Positions 41,966 through 51,568 are shown, counted from the stretch's first letter. The stretch: DNA of 64,000 bases from Verrucomicrobium sp. BvORR106 (GCF_000739655.1 NZ_BATR01000051.1:1-64000), one strand, 5' to 3'. Translations and numbers: made by a program. The notes: a model not told the origin generated them from the letters alone.

Positions 41966-42031
41966 GGGCCTGAAAGGCCCAGAGAGTCCAGCCCATGGGG
42001 CGGAGGCCACGAAGTGGACGGAGACCCTGGG
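41966..42031 (+). repeat. Core repeat module M3
   Basis: It opens with GGGCCT-GAA-AGGCCC (41966-41980), has CCACGAAGTGG (42007-42017) and ends with ACCCTGGG, the same order as the core modules in R1 and R2. Confidence 0.85.
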
Positions 42032-42183
42032 ATTGTATGTCCGTATTGAGTGGCGGCCTGAAGGGGCGCGAGAGTGGTTCGCTCGCCGTGGCATCTTTTG
42101 GTGGCGGTTTGGCCAACAATCACTTTGGGTTGGCGGGCACCTCGCGTGCCCCTACAGGGCACCGTTTCTAATTGACGACGATA

Positions 42184-42248
42184 CCCAGGGTCTGCGTCCA
42201 CTTCGTGCCCTCCGCCCCTGGGCTTGGCTATTAGGGCCCTTCAGGCCC
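42184..42248 (-). repeat. Core repeat module M4, inverted to M3
   Basis: CCCAGGGTCTGCGTCCACTT through AGGGCCCTTCAGGCCC is the minus-strand form of the module. With M3 it forms an inverted pair enclosing ~150 bp. Confidence 0.85.
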
Positions 42249-42505
42249 TCTGGAGCGAGGATCTGCGTTCACTCTGGAGGGGTGACTGCAACCTGCGCAG
42301 GCAAAGGGACGTCGCTGGCATCCACTCCGGGATGCAATACGCGTCTTGATCTTCCGGAGGTGTCAGTCGCTACGCTCCCTCACTCTCCGGCTATTGGCTT
42401 TGATGCCTCCGGCATCGGGTAGCCCGGACTGGAACACGATCAGATTGTCAAAATCAACGCCCCAACTTCTCGATGAGAGATCAACTTTGGAGCTGGCTCA
42501 ATTAC

Positions 42506-42537
42506 CCTGACGCTTGCGGCACACGCGAAGCGTCAGG
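42506..42537 (-). terminator. Strong hairpin downstream of the M3 peptidase gene
   Basis: CCTGACGCTT pairs perfectly with AAGCGTCAGG (10 bp), with further GC pairs inside. It lies about 55 bp after the stop of the minus-strand peptidase. No T-run follows, so the role as terminator is tentative. Confidence 0.45.
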
Positions 42538-42588
42538 TCTTGAGTCTTTCGTCTTGAAGTCTTGTGTCTCCCGCGCAGCGGGCCCGGG

Positions 42589-44694
42589 TCACGCCAGCCC
42601 GGCGCGGACGAGCAGTGCATCTGGGTCGGGATCACGGCCCATGAAGTCGCGGAAGAGCTTGGCGGGATCGTCGCTGTTGCCTTTGCTGAGGATGCAGTCG
42701 CGGAGACTGCGGCCCACCACGGGGTTCAGCACGCCTTCGTGCTGGAAGCGGGTGAAGGCATCGGCATCGAGCACCTCGGCCCACTTGTAGCTGTAGTAGC
42801 TGGCGGCGTAGCCGACGGGGCTGCTGAAGAGGTGGCCGAAACGACGGGCCATCGTAGGCGGGCGCGTCTCGGTGGGGAAGGTGTAGTCGTTGACGATGCG
42901 ACGGGTGAGCGCGTCGAGGTCGGCGGCCTGCTCCGTGGCGTAGTGCATGTGGAGTTCGAGGTCCAACTTGCCGAAGGAGAGCTGGCGCATCATGCCCACG
43001 GCGCTCATGTAGTTGCGTGCGGCGAACATCTTCTTGAAGAGGACGTCCGGGATCCGTTCTCCGGTCTCGTGATGTTTGGCAAAGAAGTCGAGGCTCTCGC
43101 GCTCCCAGCAGAAGTTTTCCATGAGCTGAGAGGGGAGTTCCACAAAGTCCCAGGCCACGTTCACGCCGTTCATGCTCGGGATCTCCACGGTGCCCAGGAG
43201 CTGGTGCAGCAGGTGGCCGAACTCATGGAACACGGTGCAAACTTCATCATGTGTGAGCAGCCCGGGCTTGCCCTCCACCAGCGGAGACATGTTGCCACAC
43301 ATCAATCCCAGGTGGGGACGACGCTCGCGGGTGCTGTCCCCGGGCCAGCCCCCTTTGAGATAGTTCATCCAGGCGCCGCCGCGCTTGGAGTCACGAGGGT
43401 GCCAGTCGGCGTAGAAGCTGCCGGTCTGCACGCCTTCCTTGTTGCGTACCTCGTAGAGCTTCACCTCGGGGTGCCACACTTCCACGGCACCATCAGCTCC
43501 GGCGTCCGCCGGTGTCTGGCCCACGGAGTAGTACACGGAGGGGCGCTCGGTGATCGTGATTTCAAACAACCGCTCGGCCAGCTTGAACATGCCGTCCAGC
43601 ACGCCCACCACGGGGAAGTAGGGGCGCAGCTCCTCGGAGTCGAATTCATAGCGCTCCTGGCGGCGCTTTTCACTCCAGAAGGCAATTTCCCAGGGTTCGA
43701 GGAGCTTGACGTCGGAGCCGACCTGGTCCGCCTTGTACTCCTGAAGGTCCACGACCTCGCGGTCAAAGGCCTGCTTCACGCGGGTGTGCAGGCGCTCGGT
43801 GAACTGGAGGGCCGTAGCACCGGTCTTGGCCATGCGACGCTCCAGGATGTAGTCCGCGAAGTTCGCCTTGCCCAGCAGCTGGGCCTTCTCATGGCGCAGG
43901 CGCAGGATCGTCCAGATGAGATCCGTGTTGTCGTACTGGCCGCCGTTGCCGATGGAGCAGCTGCCCGTCCACACCTGCTTGCGGATGGCATCGTCTTCCA
44001 GATGCTCCATCACCGGGATGATGGACGGCGCCTTGAGCGTGAGGCGGTACTTGGGTGATTCTTCTGTGCCGAGCCCTTTGGCCAGGGCGTCTGCTTTGGC
44101 GGCTGCGAGGGCGGTTTCCGGCAGGCCTTTGAGTTTCTCCGCGTCGTCGAACACCAATTCCCAGGCGTTCGTGGAGTCCAGCACGTTCTCGGAGTACTTC
44201 TGAGTGGCTTGGGAGAGCTCAGACTCCAGTTCCTCAAGCCGCTGCTTTTTCTCAGCGGGCAGTTCTGCGCCGTGCTGGCGGAAGTAAGCGAGCGTCTCAT
44301 CCAGCGTACGGCGGCGCAGCCCGGTCAGGCCACGGGCTTCATCCGTGTTGCTGTACGTGAGGACGAGGTCCCAGAGCTCGCTGTTGAGGGGGATCTTGGC
44401 GAAGAACGCGCTGACCTTCGGCAGCATGGCGTTGTGCGCTTCCCGCAGAGCAGGGGAGTCGCACACAGAGACCAGGTGGGTCACGAGTCCCCAGGACTCG
44501 TTCAGGTCACGGAGGGCTTCTTCGTAGCCCAGCATCACACTGTTGAAGGTGATGCCGCCCCGTTGCTGCCCGATCACGGCCTGGAGCCGGGTCTCCGCTT
44601 CCTCGAGCGCCTTGGTGATGTCGGGCTCCACCGCCTCCGGGGAGAGGGTGGACCAGCGAACATGGAACGAGTCGTCGAGGAAGGGATGGGACAT
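42589..44694 (-). CDS. prlC: M3-family oligopeptidase (oligopeptidase A-like)
   Basis: 701 aa from the ATG at 44694; the frame runs upstream but the extra residues are low-quality. The zinc motif HEFGH lies at 490-494 within CTVFHEFGHLLHQLLG, with the family's GRxxxR/GGAWMN region (DSKRGGAWMNYL, 436-447) and a downstream Glu ligand region. The length is typical of E. coli PrlC/OpdA (680 aa). It would degrade peptides in the cytoplasm, including cleaved signal peptides. It follows serA on the same strand; the gap is 68 bp. Confidence 0.93.
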   Translation of the reverse strand: MSHPFLDDSFHVRWSTLSPEAVEPDITKALEEAETRLQAVIGQQRGGITFNSVMLGYEEALRDLNESWGLVTHLVSVCDSPALREAHNAMLPKVSAFFAKIPLNSELWDLVLTYSNTDEARGLTGLRRRTLDETLAYFRQHGAELPAEKKQRLEELESELSQATQKYSENVLDSTNAWELVFDDAEKLKGLPETALAAAKADALAKGLGTEESPKYRLTLKAPSIIPVMEHLEDDAIRKQVWTGSCSIGNGGQYDNTDLIWTILRLRHEKAQLLGKANFADYILERRMAKTGATALQFTERLHTRVKQAFDREVVDLQEYKADQVGSDVKLLEPWEIAFWSEKRRQERYEFDSEELRPYFPVVGVLDGMFKLAERLFEITITERPSVYYSVGQTPADAGADGAVEVWHPEVKLYEVRNKEGVQTGSFYADWHPRDSKRGGAWMNYLKGGWPGDSTRERRPHLGLMCGNMSPLVEGKPGLLTHDEVCTVFHEFGHLLHQLLGTVEIPSMNGVNVAWDFVELPSQLMENFCWERESLDFFAKHHETGERIPDVLFKKMFAARNYMSAVGMMRQLSFGKLDLELHMHYATEQAADLDALTRRIVNDYTFPTETRPPTMARRFGHLFSSPVGYAASYYSYKWAEVLDADAFTRFQHEGVLNPVVGRSLRDCILSKGNSDDPAKLFRDFMGRDPDPDALLVRAGLA

Positions 44695-44762
44695 GGGGAG
44701 GGGAGCCGGATGAACCGGCAGGCAAAAGGGGATCTTAAAAAGAGAGCAGGGACTGTGCAGGA

Positions 44763-46367
44763 TTACGAATCCAGCACCATGCAATACACTCTTTTCACGC
44801 CGGGGATGGTTTCCAGATCCTTGATCACCTCAGCCGTCGGGGCGGAGTCGAGCGTGAGCAGGGTCAAAGCGGTGCCACCCTCTTCGTTGCGGCTCAGGGA
44901 CATGTTCGCGATGTTCACCTGATGCTTGCCGAGGATCGTGCCGTAGGCACCGATCATGCCGGGGCGGTCATCGTTTTCCAGCAGCAGGAGCGTGCCTTCC
45001 GGCTTGGCTTCCACACGGCGGCCATTGATCTTCACGATTCGCGGGTCGCCGCCGAAGAAGGTGCCGGCGATGACGGCGGTCTGGTCGCCGGTGCCCACCT
45101 GGACCTCGATGAGGTCCGTGAACTCCGTCGGTCCGGGCACGCGGCTCTCGGTGAAGCGCAGGCCCAGGTTCTCTGCCGTGCCGATGGCGTTGATGAGGTT
45201 CACCTGATCGGCACCGATGGGCTTTTCAAGGAAGCCTTTCAGCACGCCACGGGAGACGAGGGTGGTGTCCATCTCACCCAGCTTGCCGCTGTAGTTCACG
45301 CGCAGTTTTTCAGCGCGGGCAGGAGCGATCTGGGAAATGAGGCGGCCGAGGATTTCACCGAAGCGGAGGGCCGGCCCGATGGCGGCCAGCGTCTTGGGAT
45401 CCACATTGGGCATGTTCACCGCGTTGACCACGGTGCCTTCCAGAAGGTTGGCTTTCACCTGCTCGGCGATCTCGATGCCCACCGATTCCTGGGCTTCATC
45501 CGTGGAAGCGCCGAGGTGGGGGGTGAAGACCACGTTGGGAGCCTTCAGGAGCGGGTAGTCAGCAGGAGGAGGCTCCACTTCGTACACGTCCAGGGCAGCG
45601 CCGGCCACGTGACCTTCTTCCAGAAGCTTGGCCAGGGCGTTGTCGTCCACCAGACCGCCGCGGGCGCAGTTGACGATGCGGACCCCCTTCTTGATCTTAC
45701 GCATGCGCTCTTCGTTGAGCATGTGCTTGGTCTCCGGCGTCAGCGGCATGTGCATCGTGATGAAGTCCGCGTCTTTCACAGCGTCATCCAGATTGTCGGC
45801 CAGCTCCACCTTGAGCATCTCGGCGCGGTTGGCGCTGAGGTAGGGATCATAAGCCACCACACGCATGCCGAAGGCTTGAGCGCGCTTGGCGAACTCAGCC
45901 CCGATGCGGCCCATGCCGAGCACAGCAAGGGTCTTCTTGTTGAGTTCGGTGCCCTGGAAGGTCTTGCGGTCGAACTTGCCACCCGCCACGTTGGCATGTG
46001 CCTGGGGGATCTTGCGGGCCAGGGAGGTCATGAGCGCGAAGGCGTGCTCCGCGGTCGAGATGGTATTGCCGCCAGGGGTATTCATCACCACCACGCCGCG
46101 CTTCGAGGCGGCGGGGACGTCGATGTTGTCCACACCCACCCCGGCGCGCCCGATGACTTTGAGGTTCGGGGCGGCTTCCATGACCTTGGCCGTCACCTTC
46201 ACGCCGCTGCGCACCACGATCGCGTTTGCATCCTTCGCTGCCTCACAGAAGTCGGACTCTTTTTTCAGGCCAAGATTGACAACGACTTCGAAGGACGGCT
46301 CTGCCTGGAGCAAATCAATGCCGGTCTGCGAAATGGGATCAGCAACGAGGATGTGGAATTTGGCCAT
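44763..46367 (-). CDS. serA: D-3-phosphoglycerate dehydrogenase
   Basis: 534 aa from the ATG at 46367. First enzyme of the phosphorylated serine pathway, oxidising 3-phosphoglycerate with NAD+. NAD motif GMGRIG at 151-156, catalytic region ARGGLVDD and HLGASTDEAQE, an intervening ASB-like domain (VNAVNMPNVDP...), and a C-terminal ACT domain (GTLLLLENDDRPGMIGAYGTIL) for feedback control by serine. This is the long (type I, ~525 aa) form. Divergent from the small secreted protein at 46533. Confidence 0.96.
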   Translation of the reverse strand: MAKFHILVADPISQTGIDLLQAEPSFEVVVNLGLKKESDFCEAAKDANAIVVRSGVKVTAKVMEAAPNLKVIGRAGVGVDNIDVPAASKRGVVVMNTPGGNTISTAEHAFALMTSLARKIPQAHANVAGGKFDRKTFQGTELNKKTLAVLGMGRIGAEFAKRAQAFGMRVVAYDPYLSANRAEMLKVELADNLDDAVKDADFITMHMPLTPETKHMLNEERMRKIKKGVRIVNCARGGLVDDNALAKLLEEGHVAGAALDVYEVEPPPADYPLLKAPNVVFTPHLGASTDEAQESVGIEIAEQVKANLLEGTVVNAVNMPNVDPKTLAAIGPALRFGEILGRLISQIAPARAEKLRVNYSGKLGEMDTTLVSRGVLKGFLEKPIGADQVNLINAIGTAENLGLRFTESRVPGPTEFTDLIEVQVGTGDQTAVIAGTFFGGDPRIVKINGRRVEAKPEGTLLLLENDDRPGMIGAYGTILGKHQVNIANMSLSRNEEGGTALTLLTLDSAPTAEVIKDLETIPGVKRVYCMVLDS

Positions 46368-46532
46368 AGGGACGTTCAGCGTAGCACGGACCGCAGGGCA
46401 CTCAAGCGACGAGTGAATGTCCAGAATGAACCAAACGGACTGTTTGGGCGAACAGGTTGGAGCTCGGCAGACAGAGCTGGAGCGCAGATTCAGGCTTGTC
46501 CATCCTCTGATACTCTGGAACAATCCGGGACC

Positions 46533-47015
46533 ATGAGTTCGTTGTTCCTGTGCAAAATGGCGCTGGTGGTGGGTGGCCTGGCCAGCCTTTGCGGAGCGCT
46601 GCCCCTATGGGGTGCTGAGCCGGCCAAGACGGAAAAGCCTCCGACGCCGGGCGAAATGCTGGCCTTTTTCGAAGATACCAAAGGGACGGTGCTGAACGAG
46701 TGGACGGACCTGAATTCCGACAGCCAGGCCTGGTCCAAACACACGAAGGACGGCTACGCCCCGGTGCGAAATGAGGGCCGCGTGCACAGCGGAGCCGACC
46801 AGTATCAGAAGATCTTCAAGAAAAAGCTCCCCGGGATGAGCGTGTGGTGTCGCACGGCAGAGACCGAGGCCGCTCACCGGCAGAATGACGTGAGCCTGCT
46901 GAAAAAGGGCTACATCCTGGTGCGATTGCAGACCTTCACGGACGCGGGAGGCACGGCCCGGTTCCAAGGACTGTGGGTCAAAGTGGCGGAACCTCCAACC
47001 GATGCCGCAGGCTGA
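46533..47015 (+). CDS. Secreted protein of unknown function
   Basis: 160 aa from the ATG at 46533. A signal peptide (MSSLFLCKMALVVGGLASL..., cleavage near LWGAEP) precedes a domain with FFEDTKGTVLNEWTDL and MSVWCRTAETEAAHRQ. I recognise no family. It is convergent with the ATP-grasp-like gene, 25 bp apart, and divergent from serA. Confidence 0.6.
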   Translation: MSSLFLCKMALVVGGLASLCGALPLWGAEPAKTEKPPTPGEMLAFFEDTKGTVLNEWTDLNSDSQAWSKHTKDGYAPVRNEGRVHSGADQYQKIFKKKLPGMSVWCRTAETEAAHRQNDVSLLKKGYILVRLQTFTDAGGTARFQGLWVKVAEPPTDAAG

Positions 47016-47039
47016 AGCAAGCACCGGAACCTGAAGGGA

Positions 47040-48383
47040 CTACTTTGCCTTGCAGGGGATCATGACGCCGTCCCGCATGCCGTGCAGGAGTTTCTTGTCT
47101 GCGGGCACGATGGTGGCCAGCACGCCGCCGAGGGTGACTTCACCCTCGTGGACAAAGTAGTAGGGGCAGAGCCGGGCGCGGCACTGCATGGGGACGATGC
47201 GCCCGCTGGCCTGATCGTGCCTGGGTTGAGTGAGCACCCGCGCCCGGTGAAAGCGCTGGAGCAGGTAGGGATTGCCGGGGTAGGATTGCAGCGCCTCATC
47301 GATGGCCTCCGCCCACTCGTCCTGGGGCAGATCGTGGCCGATCTTCACCCCGCGGGAACCCCAGCTCTTCTCGGACCAGCCGCTGATTTTCACCACCAGT
47401 TCGCGCTCCCGACTTCCGAAGCGTTTCATCTCCTGCCAGTCGTGGATGCCCAGGCGCGGCCATTCGGCATGCAGGGGCAAGGCGGTGGGATCGAGGGTCC
47501 AACCATAGGGAATTGACTCCTTCAGAAGCTGAAGATGGTCTGCTCTCAGCGCCGCTTCCCACCATCGGCGCAGGGCGGGCGACCAGAAGAGGGCCAGCCA
47601 GAGCTTCTCCTCCAAATAGGGTTTCATCGGCGGCGTGAAGCGCAACTCGCCCGCCTCCGCCATGCTCAGCAGCGCCTCCGCATGTTCCACGTTGTCCGTG
47701 TCCCAGAGCTCGAAAAAGCGGTACACATCCTTGCCTTGGAGATCCTGTGGCTGGATGGACCAGGGGTTGAGCACGCGGCGTCCTCCGCCATCGCGGGCAT
47801 TGAGCTGACCGGTCAGCCAGGCCATTTCCGGCTCGTAGTCAGCGGCTTCGCGGGAGACGAGGATGTCGTGATTCGGGAAGACGCGGTCAAAGCCATCCAG
47901 CATGCCGGCGGCTCCGCCCAGCACATCTTCACCCAGCGCGGCATAGGTCTGGCCCATCCAGCCCGTGAGGCCGATACCGCCGGGCAGGTTGTCCAGCTCA
48001 GTGATGCTGAGGCCGGTCTCCGTCCACACCAAGTCCGGGCGGATCACTCGCGGCAGGGCGTCCTTCCAGCGGGCGTTACGGCCCAGAGCGACCATCCGCT
48101 CCGGTTTGCCCTGATCGAGCACGCGGGCCACCCAGTGAAGGGAGGGATCGTCCACCGCATCCTGATAGAGGCGATTGCAGGCTGCCTGGAAAGCAGCAGT
48201 CGCTGGCCCCAGAGCGTGAATCCTTTTCACCACATCGGCTGGGAGCGGCAGAGCAGAGGGGGATACCTGCCAGTCCTTGTCCCGGAACATGCCACCCTCC
48301 GGCATGGCGGCCCGCACGGCTTTCACACGTTGAAGCTGCTCGGATTCGGGGGAGGCGAGTTCCTCCAAGTGGGACGGGTTCAT
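47040..48383 (-). CDS. ATP-grasp-like protein, motif order suggests circular permutation
   Basis: 447 aa from the ATG at 48383. An Mg2+-ligand-type segment, SITELDNLPGGIGLTGWMGQ (127-146), comes before a nucleotide-binding-like strand, ELVVKISGWSEKSWGSRG (328-345). In standard ATP-grasp enzymes the VVK lysine strand precedes the Glu/Asn metal site, so the order here is reversed, as in circularly permuted ATP-grasp proteins. Near the end lies a Cys-rich segment (CRARLCPYYFVHEGEV). The substrate cannot be deduced and there is no operon partner. Confidence 0.6.
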   Translation of the reverse strand: MNPSHLEELASPESEQLQRVKAVRAAMPEGGMFRDKDWQVSPSALPLPADVVKRIHALGPATAAFQAACNRLYQDAVDDPSLHWVARVLDQGKPERMVALGRNARWKDALPRVIRPDLVWTETGLSITELDNLPGGIGLTGWMGQTYAALGEDVLGGAAGMLDGFDRVFPNHDILVSREAADYEPEMAWLTGQLNARDGGGRRVLNPWSIQPQDLQGKDVYRFFELWDTDNVEHAEALLSMAEAGELRFTPPMKPYLEEKLWLALFWSPALRRWWEAALRADHLQLLKESIPYGWTLDPTALPLHAEWPRLGIHDWQEMKRFGSRERELVVKISGWSEKSWGSRGVKIGHDLPQDEWAEAIDEALQSYPGNPYLLQRFHRARVLTQPRHDQASGRIVPMQCRARLCPYYFVHEGEVTLGGVLATIVPADKKLLHGMRDGVMIPCKAK

Positions 48384-48482
48384 GCAAAAAGGCCGACAGG
48401 GCACGCACCTAATAAACGACTCCCGTGGTGTCAAACGATGCTTCCACTTGACGGAGGGCGAGTTCTCCTCTCACCATCGCGC

Positions 48483-49169
48483 ATGCTTCACCGCCTCTCC
48501 TCTGTTATTGCGGCGCTCGCCGCCACCATGATGCTGTCCTCGTGCCTGGATTACGAAGAGGACATGGTGATCTACAAGGACCTTTCGGGTGAGGCCGTCG
48601 TCACCATCAGCCTGCCGGACGCCTTGGTGTCCAAGTATGACCCGATCCAGGCGGAGTTCTCCTCCGCAAAGATCCAGAAGCGCTTTGCGGATCTGGACGG
48701 GGTGACGCTGGAATCCTACGAGGTGAGCGCGGATCGCAAGCCGGTCGCCAAACTGAAGCTGAAGTTCAAGTCGATCGAAAAGCTCAATGAAGCGATCGCC
48801 AAGAATGCGCCCGCCGCCATTGTGGCCGGGGTCTTCACGGTGAAAAAGGAGGGGGACAAGACCACCATCGAGCGCAAGCTCGGCCAGGGGGAGCCGAAGG
48901 CAGAGCTGGGGGACTTCAACTACGTGCAGTACAAGACCCACTTTGAAGGCACCATCGGCGGCACCAACTCCGGTTTCTACAACAGCCACGGGCAGGATGT
49001 GCGCTTCCGCTACAAGCTGACTGAGGTGATCAGTCAGAAGCCCTCTCAAGTGACCACCATCATCAACCCCAAGCCTTGGGCGATCATCCTTTTCTGCATC
49101 GCGGTGCTGGCTGGAGCGGCCTTCTACGGGTGGAAACTTCTCGGGAAAAAGAAGGTTGTCGTGCGTTGA
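48483..49169 (+). CDS. Lipoprotein with C-terminal transmembrane helix, unknown function
   Basis: 228 aa from the ATG at 48483. A lipoprotein signal (MLHRLSSVIAALAATMMLSSC, lipobox SSC) is followed by a domain resembling a pilus/adhesin-type beta fold (YKDLSGEAVVTISLPDALV) and, unusually, a C-terminal membrane helix (WAIILFCIAVLAGAAFYGW) with a basic tail. That topology suggests both ends are membrane attached. No family recognised. Confidence 0.65.
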   Translation: MLHRLSSVIAALAATMMLSSCLDYEEDMVIYKDLSGEAVVTISLPDALVSKYDPIQAEFSSAKIQKRFADLDGVTLESYEVSADRKPVAKLKLKFKSIEKLNEAIAKNAPAAIVAGVFTVKKEGDKTTIERKLGQGEPKAELGDFNYVQYKTHFEGTIGGTNSGFYNSHGQDVRFRYKLTEVISQKPSQVTTIINPKPWAIILFCIAVLAGAAFYGWKLLGKKKVVVR

Positions 49170-49260
49170 GTCGCACCCGCTTGCGCCCTCTGAAGGTGTC
49201 AGAAGATTGCCGCAATTCCGCGCTTGCCACGGCGTATGAGGATACCCTAGCCTCTGCGCC

Positions 49261-49599
49261 ATGCCTTCGGAGAACCCAAATGTCCATAAGACGGCTGCCC
49301 CTGACTGGGACAGCATTGCCGCCCGCCCCGCCTTCCAGGAACTAATTCGCGTGAAGACGCGGTTCCTGACGAAGATGACGGTGTTTTTCCTGATCTACTT
49401 TTTTGCCCTTCCCATCTCCGTGGGCTGGTTCCCGGAGTTCATGAAGAAAGAGGTCCTGGGCAAGGTGAACCTGGCCTACCTCTTCGCGTTGTCGCAGTTC
49501 TTTATGGCCTGGATCCTGGCTGCTCTCTATGTCCGTCAGGCGGGCAAGTGGGACAAGATGAACGCCGCTCTTCTGGCCGAGGCGCATCTTGAGAAATAA
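49261..49599 (+). CDS. DUF485 membrane protein, partner of the acetate symporter
   Basis: 112 aa. Two transmembrane helices in the DUF485 arrangement, with ELIRVKTRFLTKMTVFFLIYFFALPISVG matching family members. In E. coli the homologous gene yjcH precedes actP, and here the symporter follows after 54 bp, so the two probably act together in acetate uptake. The exact role of DUF485 proteins is unclear. Confidence 0.9.
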   Translation: MPSENPNVHKTAAPDWDSIAARPAFQELIRVKTRFLTKMTVFFLIYFFALPISVGWFPEFMKKEVLGKVNLAYLFALSQFFMAWILAALYVRQAGKWDKMNAALLAEAHLEK

Positions 49600-49653
49600 C
49601 CCGGCCCTTGGTCCTCCCTCACCTCACTTCTCCCTTACGACCATCCCTCACAC

Positions 49654-51312
49654 ATGAGCGCCCTCTCCCTCTTTCTGGCCCAGGCGGCCAGTGCCAGCGC
49701 CAGTCCTGCCGCAGCCCATACTACTGGAGGTGTGAACTACACCGCCCTGGGCATGTTCCTCGTCTTCGTGGTTCTCACGCTGGTCATCACGTTCTTTAGC
49801 GCCCGCAAGGCCACAGGCTCCGCCGCTTACTTCGCGGCGGGCCGCAGCATCACCGGCTGGCAGAACGGTTTGGCCGTGGCTGGCGACTACATGAGCGCTG
49901 CCAGCTTCCTTGGCATCTCCGGCATGATCTGCTTCCTGGGTTATGACGGTTTCATGTATTCCGTCGGTTTCCTGGTGGCCTATCTCACCGTGCTTTTTCT
50001 GGTGGCGGAGCCACTGCGCAACGCGGGCAAGTACACCATGGCTGACCTTCTGGCCTACCGCCTGAGCCCCCGCCCGGTGCGGGCCATGGCCTCGCTGAGC
50101 ACCATCACGGTCTCCACCTTCTACATGATCGCCCAGATGGTGGGTGCCGGCGTGATCATCAAGAGCCTGCTGGGTCTGAGCTTCGCTCCAGCGGTGATCG
50201 GCGTGGGCGTGCTCATGCTAGTGTACGTGGTCTTTGGCGGCATGCTCGCCACCACGTGGGTTCAGATCATCAAGGCCATCCTCCTCATGGCGGGTGCCTT
50301 CTTCCTTAGCTATCTCGTGCTGCAGCACCACGACTTCAGCCTGGCCAAGTTCTTTGAAAACGTGTCCCACGCGGACTACGGTGGCTCTGTCGCGACGCCG
50401 AAGAACCTGTTGGAACCGGGGCTGAAGTACGGCGTTGCTGCCGCAGGTCCATGGGGGCCGCTCGATCTAGTCTCGCTGGCCATGGGGCTGGTGCTGGGCA
50501 CCGCGGGTCTGCCGCACATTCTCGTGCGCTTCTACACTGTGCCAGATGCGAAGACAGCCCGCTCCAGCGTGGTCTGGGCCATGGCCATCATTGGGGTGTT
50601 CTACATCCTCACCACCTTCTTCGGATTCGGTGCCGCCACCATCCTGGAGAAGTCCACCATCACCACGGCAGCAGGCAAGCCTGATACCAACATGGTGGCC
50701 CCCATTCTGGCGCTGGCCCTTGGTGGGAACCTGTTCTTCGCCTTCATCAGTGCGGTGGCTTTCGCCACGATCCTTGCGGTGGTGGCCGGTCTCACCATGA
50801 GCGCCTCCACCTCCTTTGCGCATGACTTCTACACGAACGTGATCCATCACGGAAAAGAGAAGACCGCAGGTGAGGAAGTGCGCGTGGCCCGCATCACCGC
50901 CTTTGTGGTGGGTGCGGTCAGCATTGGGATTGCCATCGCTCTCGGACCGGAGGTGAATGCCGCGTTCCTCGTGGGGCTTGCGTTCGCCGTGGCGGCCTCG
51001 GCCAACCTGCCGGTGATCTTGTTCTCCGTCTTCTGGAAGCGCTTCAACACTGCCGGTGCCGTGAGCGGCCTGGTGGGTGGTCTCGCCTCCTCGATCCTCC
51101 TGATCATGATCAGCCCCAACGGCCTCTTCGGCAAAGCTGGAGCTATCTTCCCGCTGGAGAACCCCGGCATTGTCAGCATCCCGCTGGGCTTCCTGGCAGC
51201 CTTCCTGGGTACCGTGTTGACCAAGCAGGACCCCGAAGCTGAGGCCAAGTTCGCCGAGCTCAAGGTTCGCGCCCACACCGGCCTCGGTGCCGAGAAGGGC
51301 GGCGGTCACTGA
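49654..51312 (+). CDS. actP: Cation/acetate symporter, SSS family
   Basis: 552 aa with about 13 transmembrane helices. Sodium:solute symporter hallmarks: AYFAAGRSITGWQNGLAVAGDYMSAASFLGI near the start, and DVVTLF-like AGTAGLPHILVRFYTVPDAK in the middle. ActP imports acetate and other short carboxylates with Na+ or H+. With the DUF485 gene it forms the usual operon. A terminator follows at 51350. Confidence 0.92.
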   Translation: MSALSLFLAQAASASASPAAAHTTGGVNYTALGMFLVFVVLTLVITFFSARKATGSAAYFAAGRSITGWQNGLAVAGDYMSAASFLGISGMICFLGYDGFMYSVGFLVAYLTVLFLVAEPLRNAGKYTMADLLAYRLSPRPVRAMASLSTITVSTFYMIAQMVGAGVIIKSLLGLSFAPAVIGVGVLMLVYVVFGGMLATTWVQIIKAILLMAGAFFLSYLVLQHHDFSLAKFFENVSHADYGGSVATPKNLLEPGLKYGVAAAGPWGPLDLVSLAMGLVLGTAGLPHILVRFYTVPDAKTARSSVVWAMAIIGVFYILTTFFGFGAATILEKSTITTAAGKPDTNMVAPILALALGGNLFFAFISAVAFATILAVVAGLTMSASTSFAHDFYTNVIHHGKEKTAGEEVRVARITAFVVGAVSIGIAIALGPEVNAAFLVGLAFAVAASANLPVILFSVFWKRFNTAGAVSGLVGGLASSILLIMISPNGLFGKAGAIFPLENPGIVSIPLGFLAAFLGTVLTKQDPEAEAKFAELKVRAHTGLGAEKGGGH

Positions 51313-51349
51313 TTCGTGATCGCAGATTGATCTGGAAATCAACTTCAAG

Positions 51350-51381
51350 GGCTGGATGTCGCAAGGCATCCAGCCTTTTTT
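51350..51381 (+). terminator. Rho-independent terminator of the acetate symporter operon
   Basis: GGCTGGATG pairs perfectly with CATCCAGCC (8-nt loop), followed by TTTTTT at 51376-51381. It lies about 38 bp after the stop. Confidence 0.92.
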
Positions 51382-51483
51382 GCGGTGCGTGGAGTTTGTT
51401 TCCGCGTACTCGCTGTCGGGCAGTTTTGGCTGTCCAGCCCAGTGTCGGGGTGTCTGATCGCTTTGACTTGCCCACTTCAAATG

Positions 51484-51530
51484 GAGCCTGAAAGGCCCAA
51501 AGAGCCCAGCCCAGGGGCGCAGACCCTGGG
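51484..51530 (+). repeat. Core repeat module M5, internally shortened
   Basis: GAGCCTGAAAGGCCC, AAAGAGCCCAGCCCAGGGGC and AGACCCTGGG are present, but the middle CCACGAAGTGGACG segment is missing. Confidence 0.8.
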
Positions 51531-51551
51531 TATCGGTGTCATAGGAGCGGT

Positions 51552-51568
51552 GTGCCCTGTAGGGGCAC
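51552..51568 (+). repeat. 17-bp hairpin shared with gap 3
   Basis: GTGCCCTGTAGGGGCAC is the exact reverse complement of 42146-42162. Six-base stems GTGCCC/GGGCAC enclose a five-base loop. In both gaps it lies between the inverted core modules. Confidence 0.8.

Larger units (their letters stand above)
41886..42588. other. Convergent gap 3, holding repeat modules
   Basis: About 700 bp between the converging ferredoxin and M3 peptidase genes. It carries two inverted core modules (41966-42031, 42184-42248), the 17-mer GTGCCCCTACAGGGCAC (42146-42162) and further short stems such as GATGCC-TCC-GGCATC (42402-42416). No convincing gene. Confidence 0.7.

Noticed and set aside
42506-42537. Full rho-independent terminator for the M3 peptidase
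   Set aside because: A very stable stem is present but no T-run follows on the minus strand, so only a weak terminator is listed.
46368-46523. Upstream extension of serA
   Set aside because: The frame stays open but conservation begins at MAKFHILVAD (46367); the upstream residues are unrelated.
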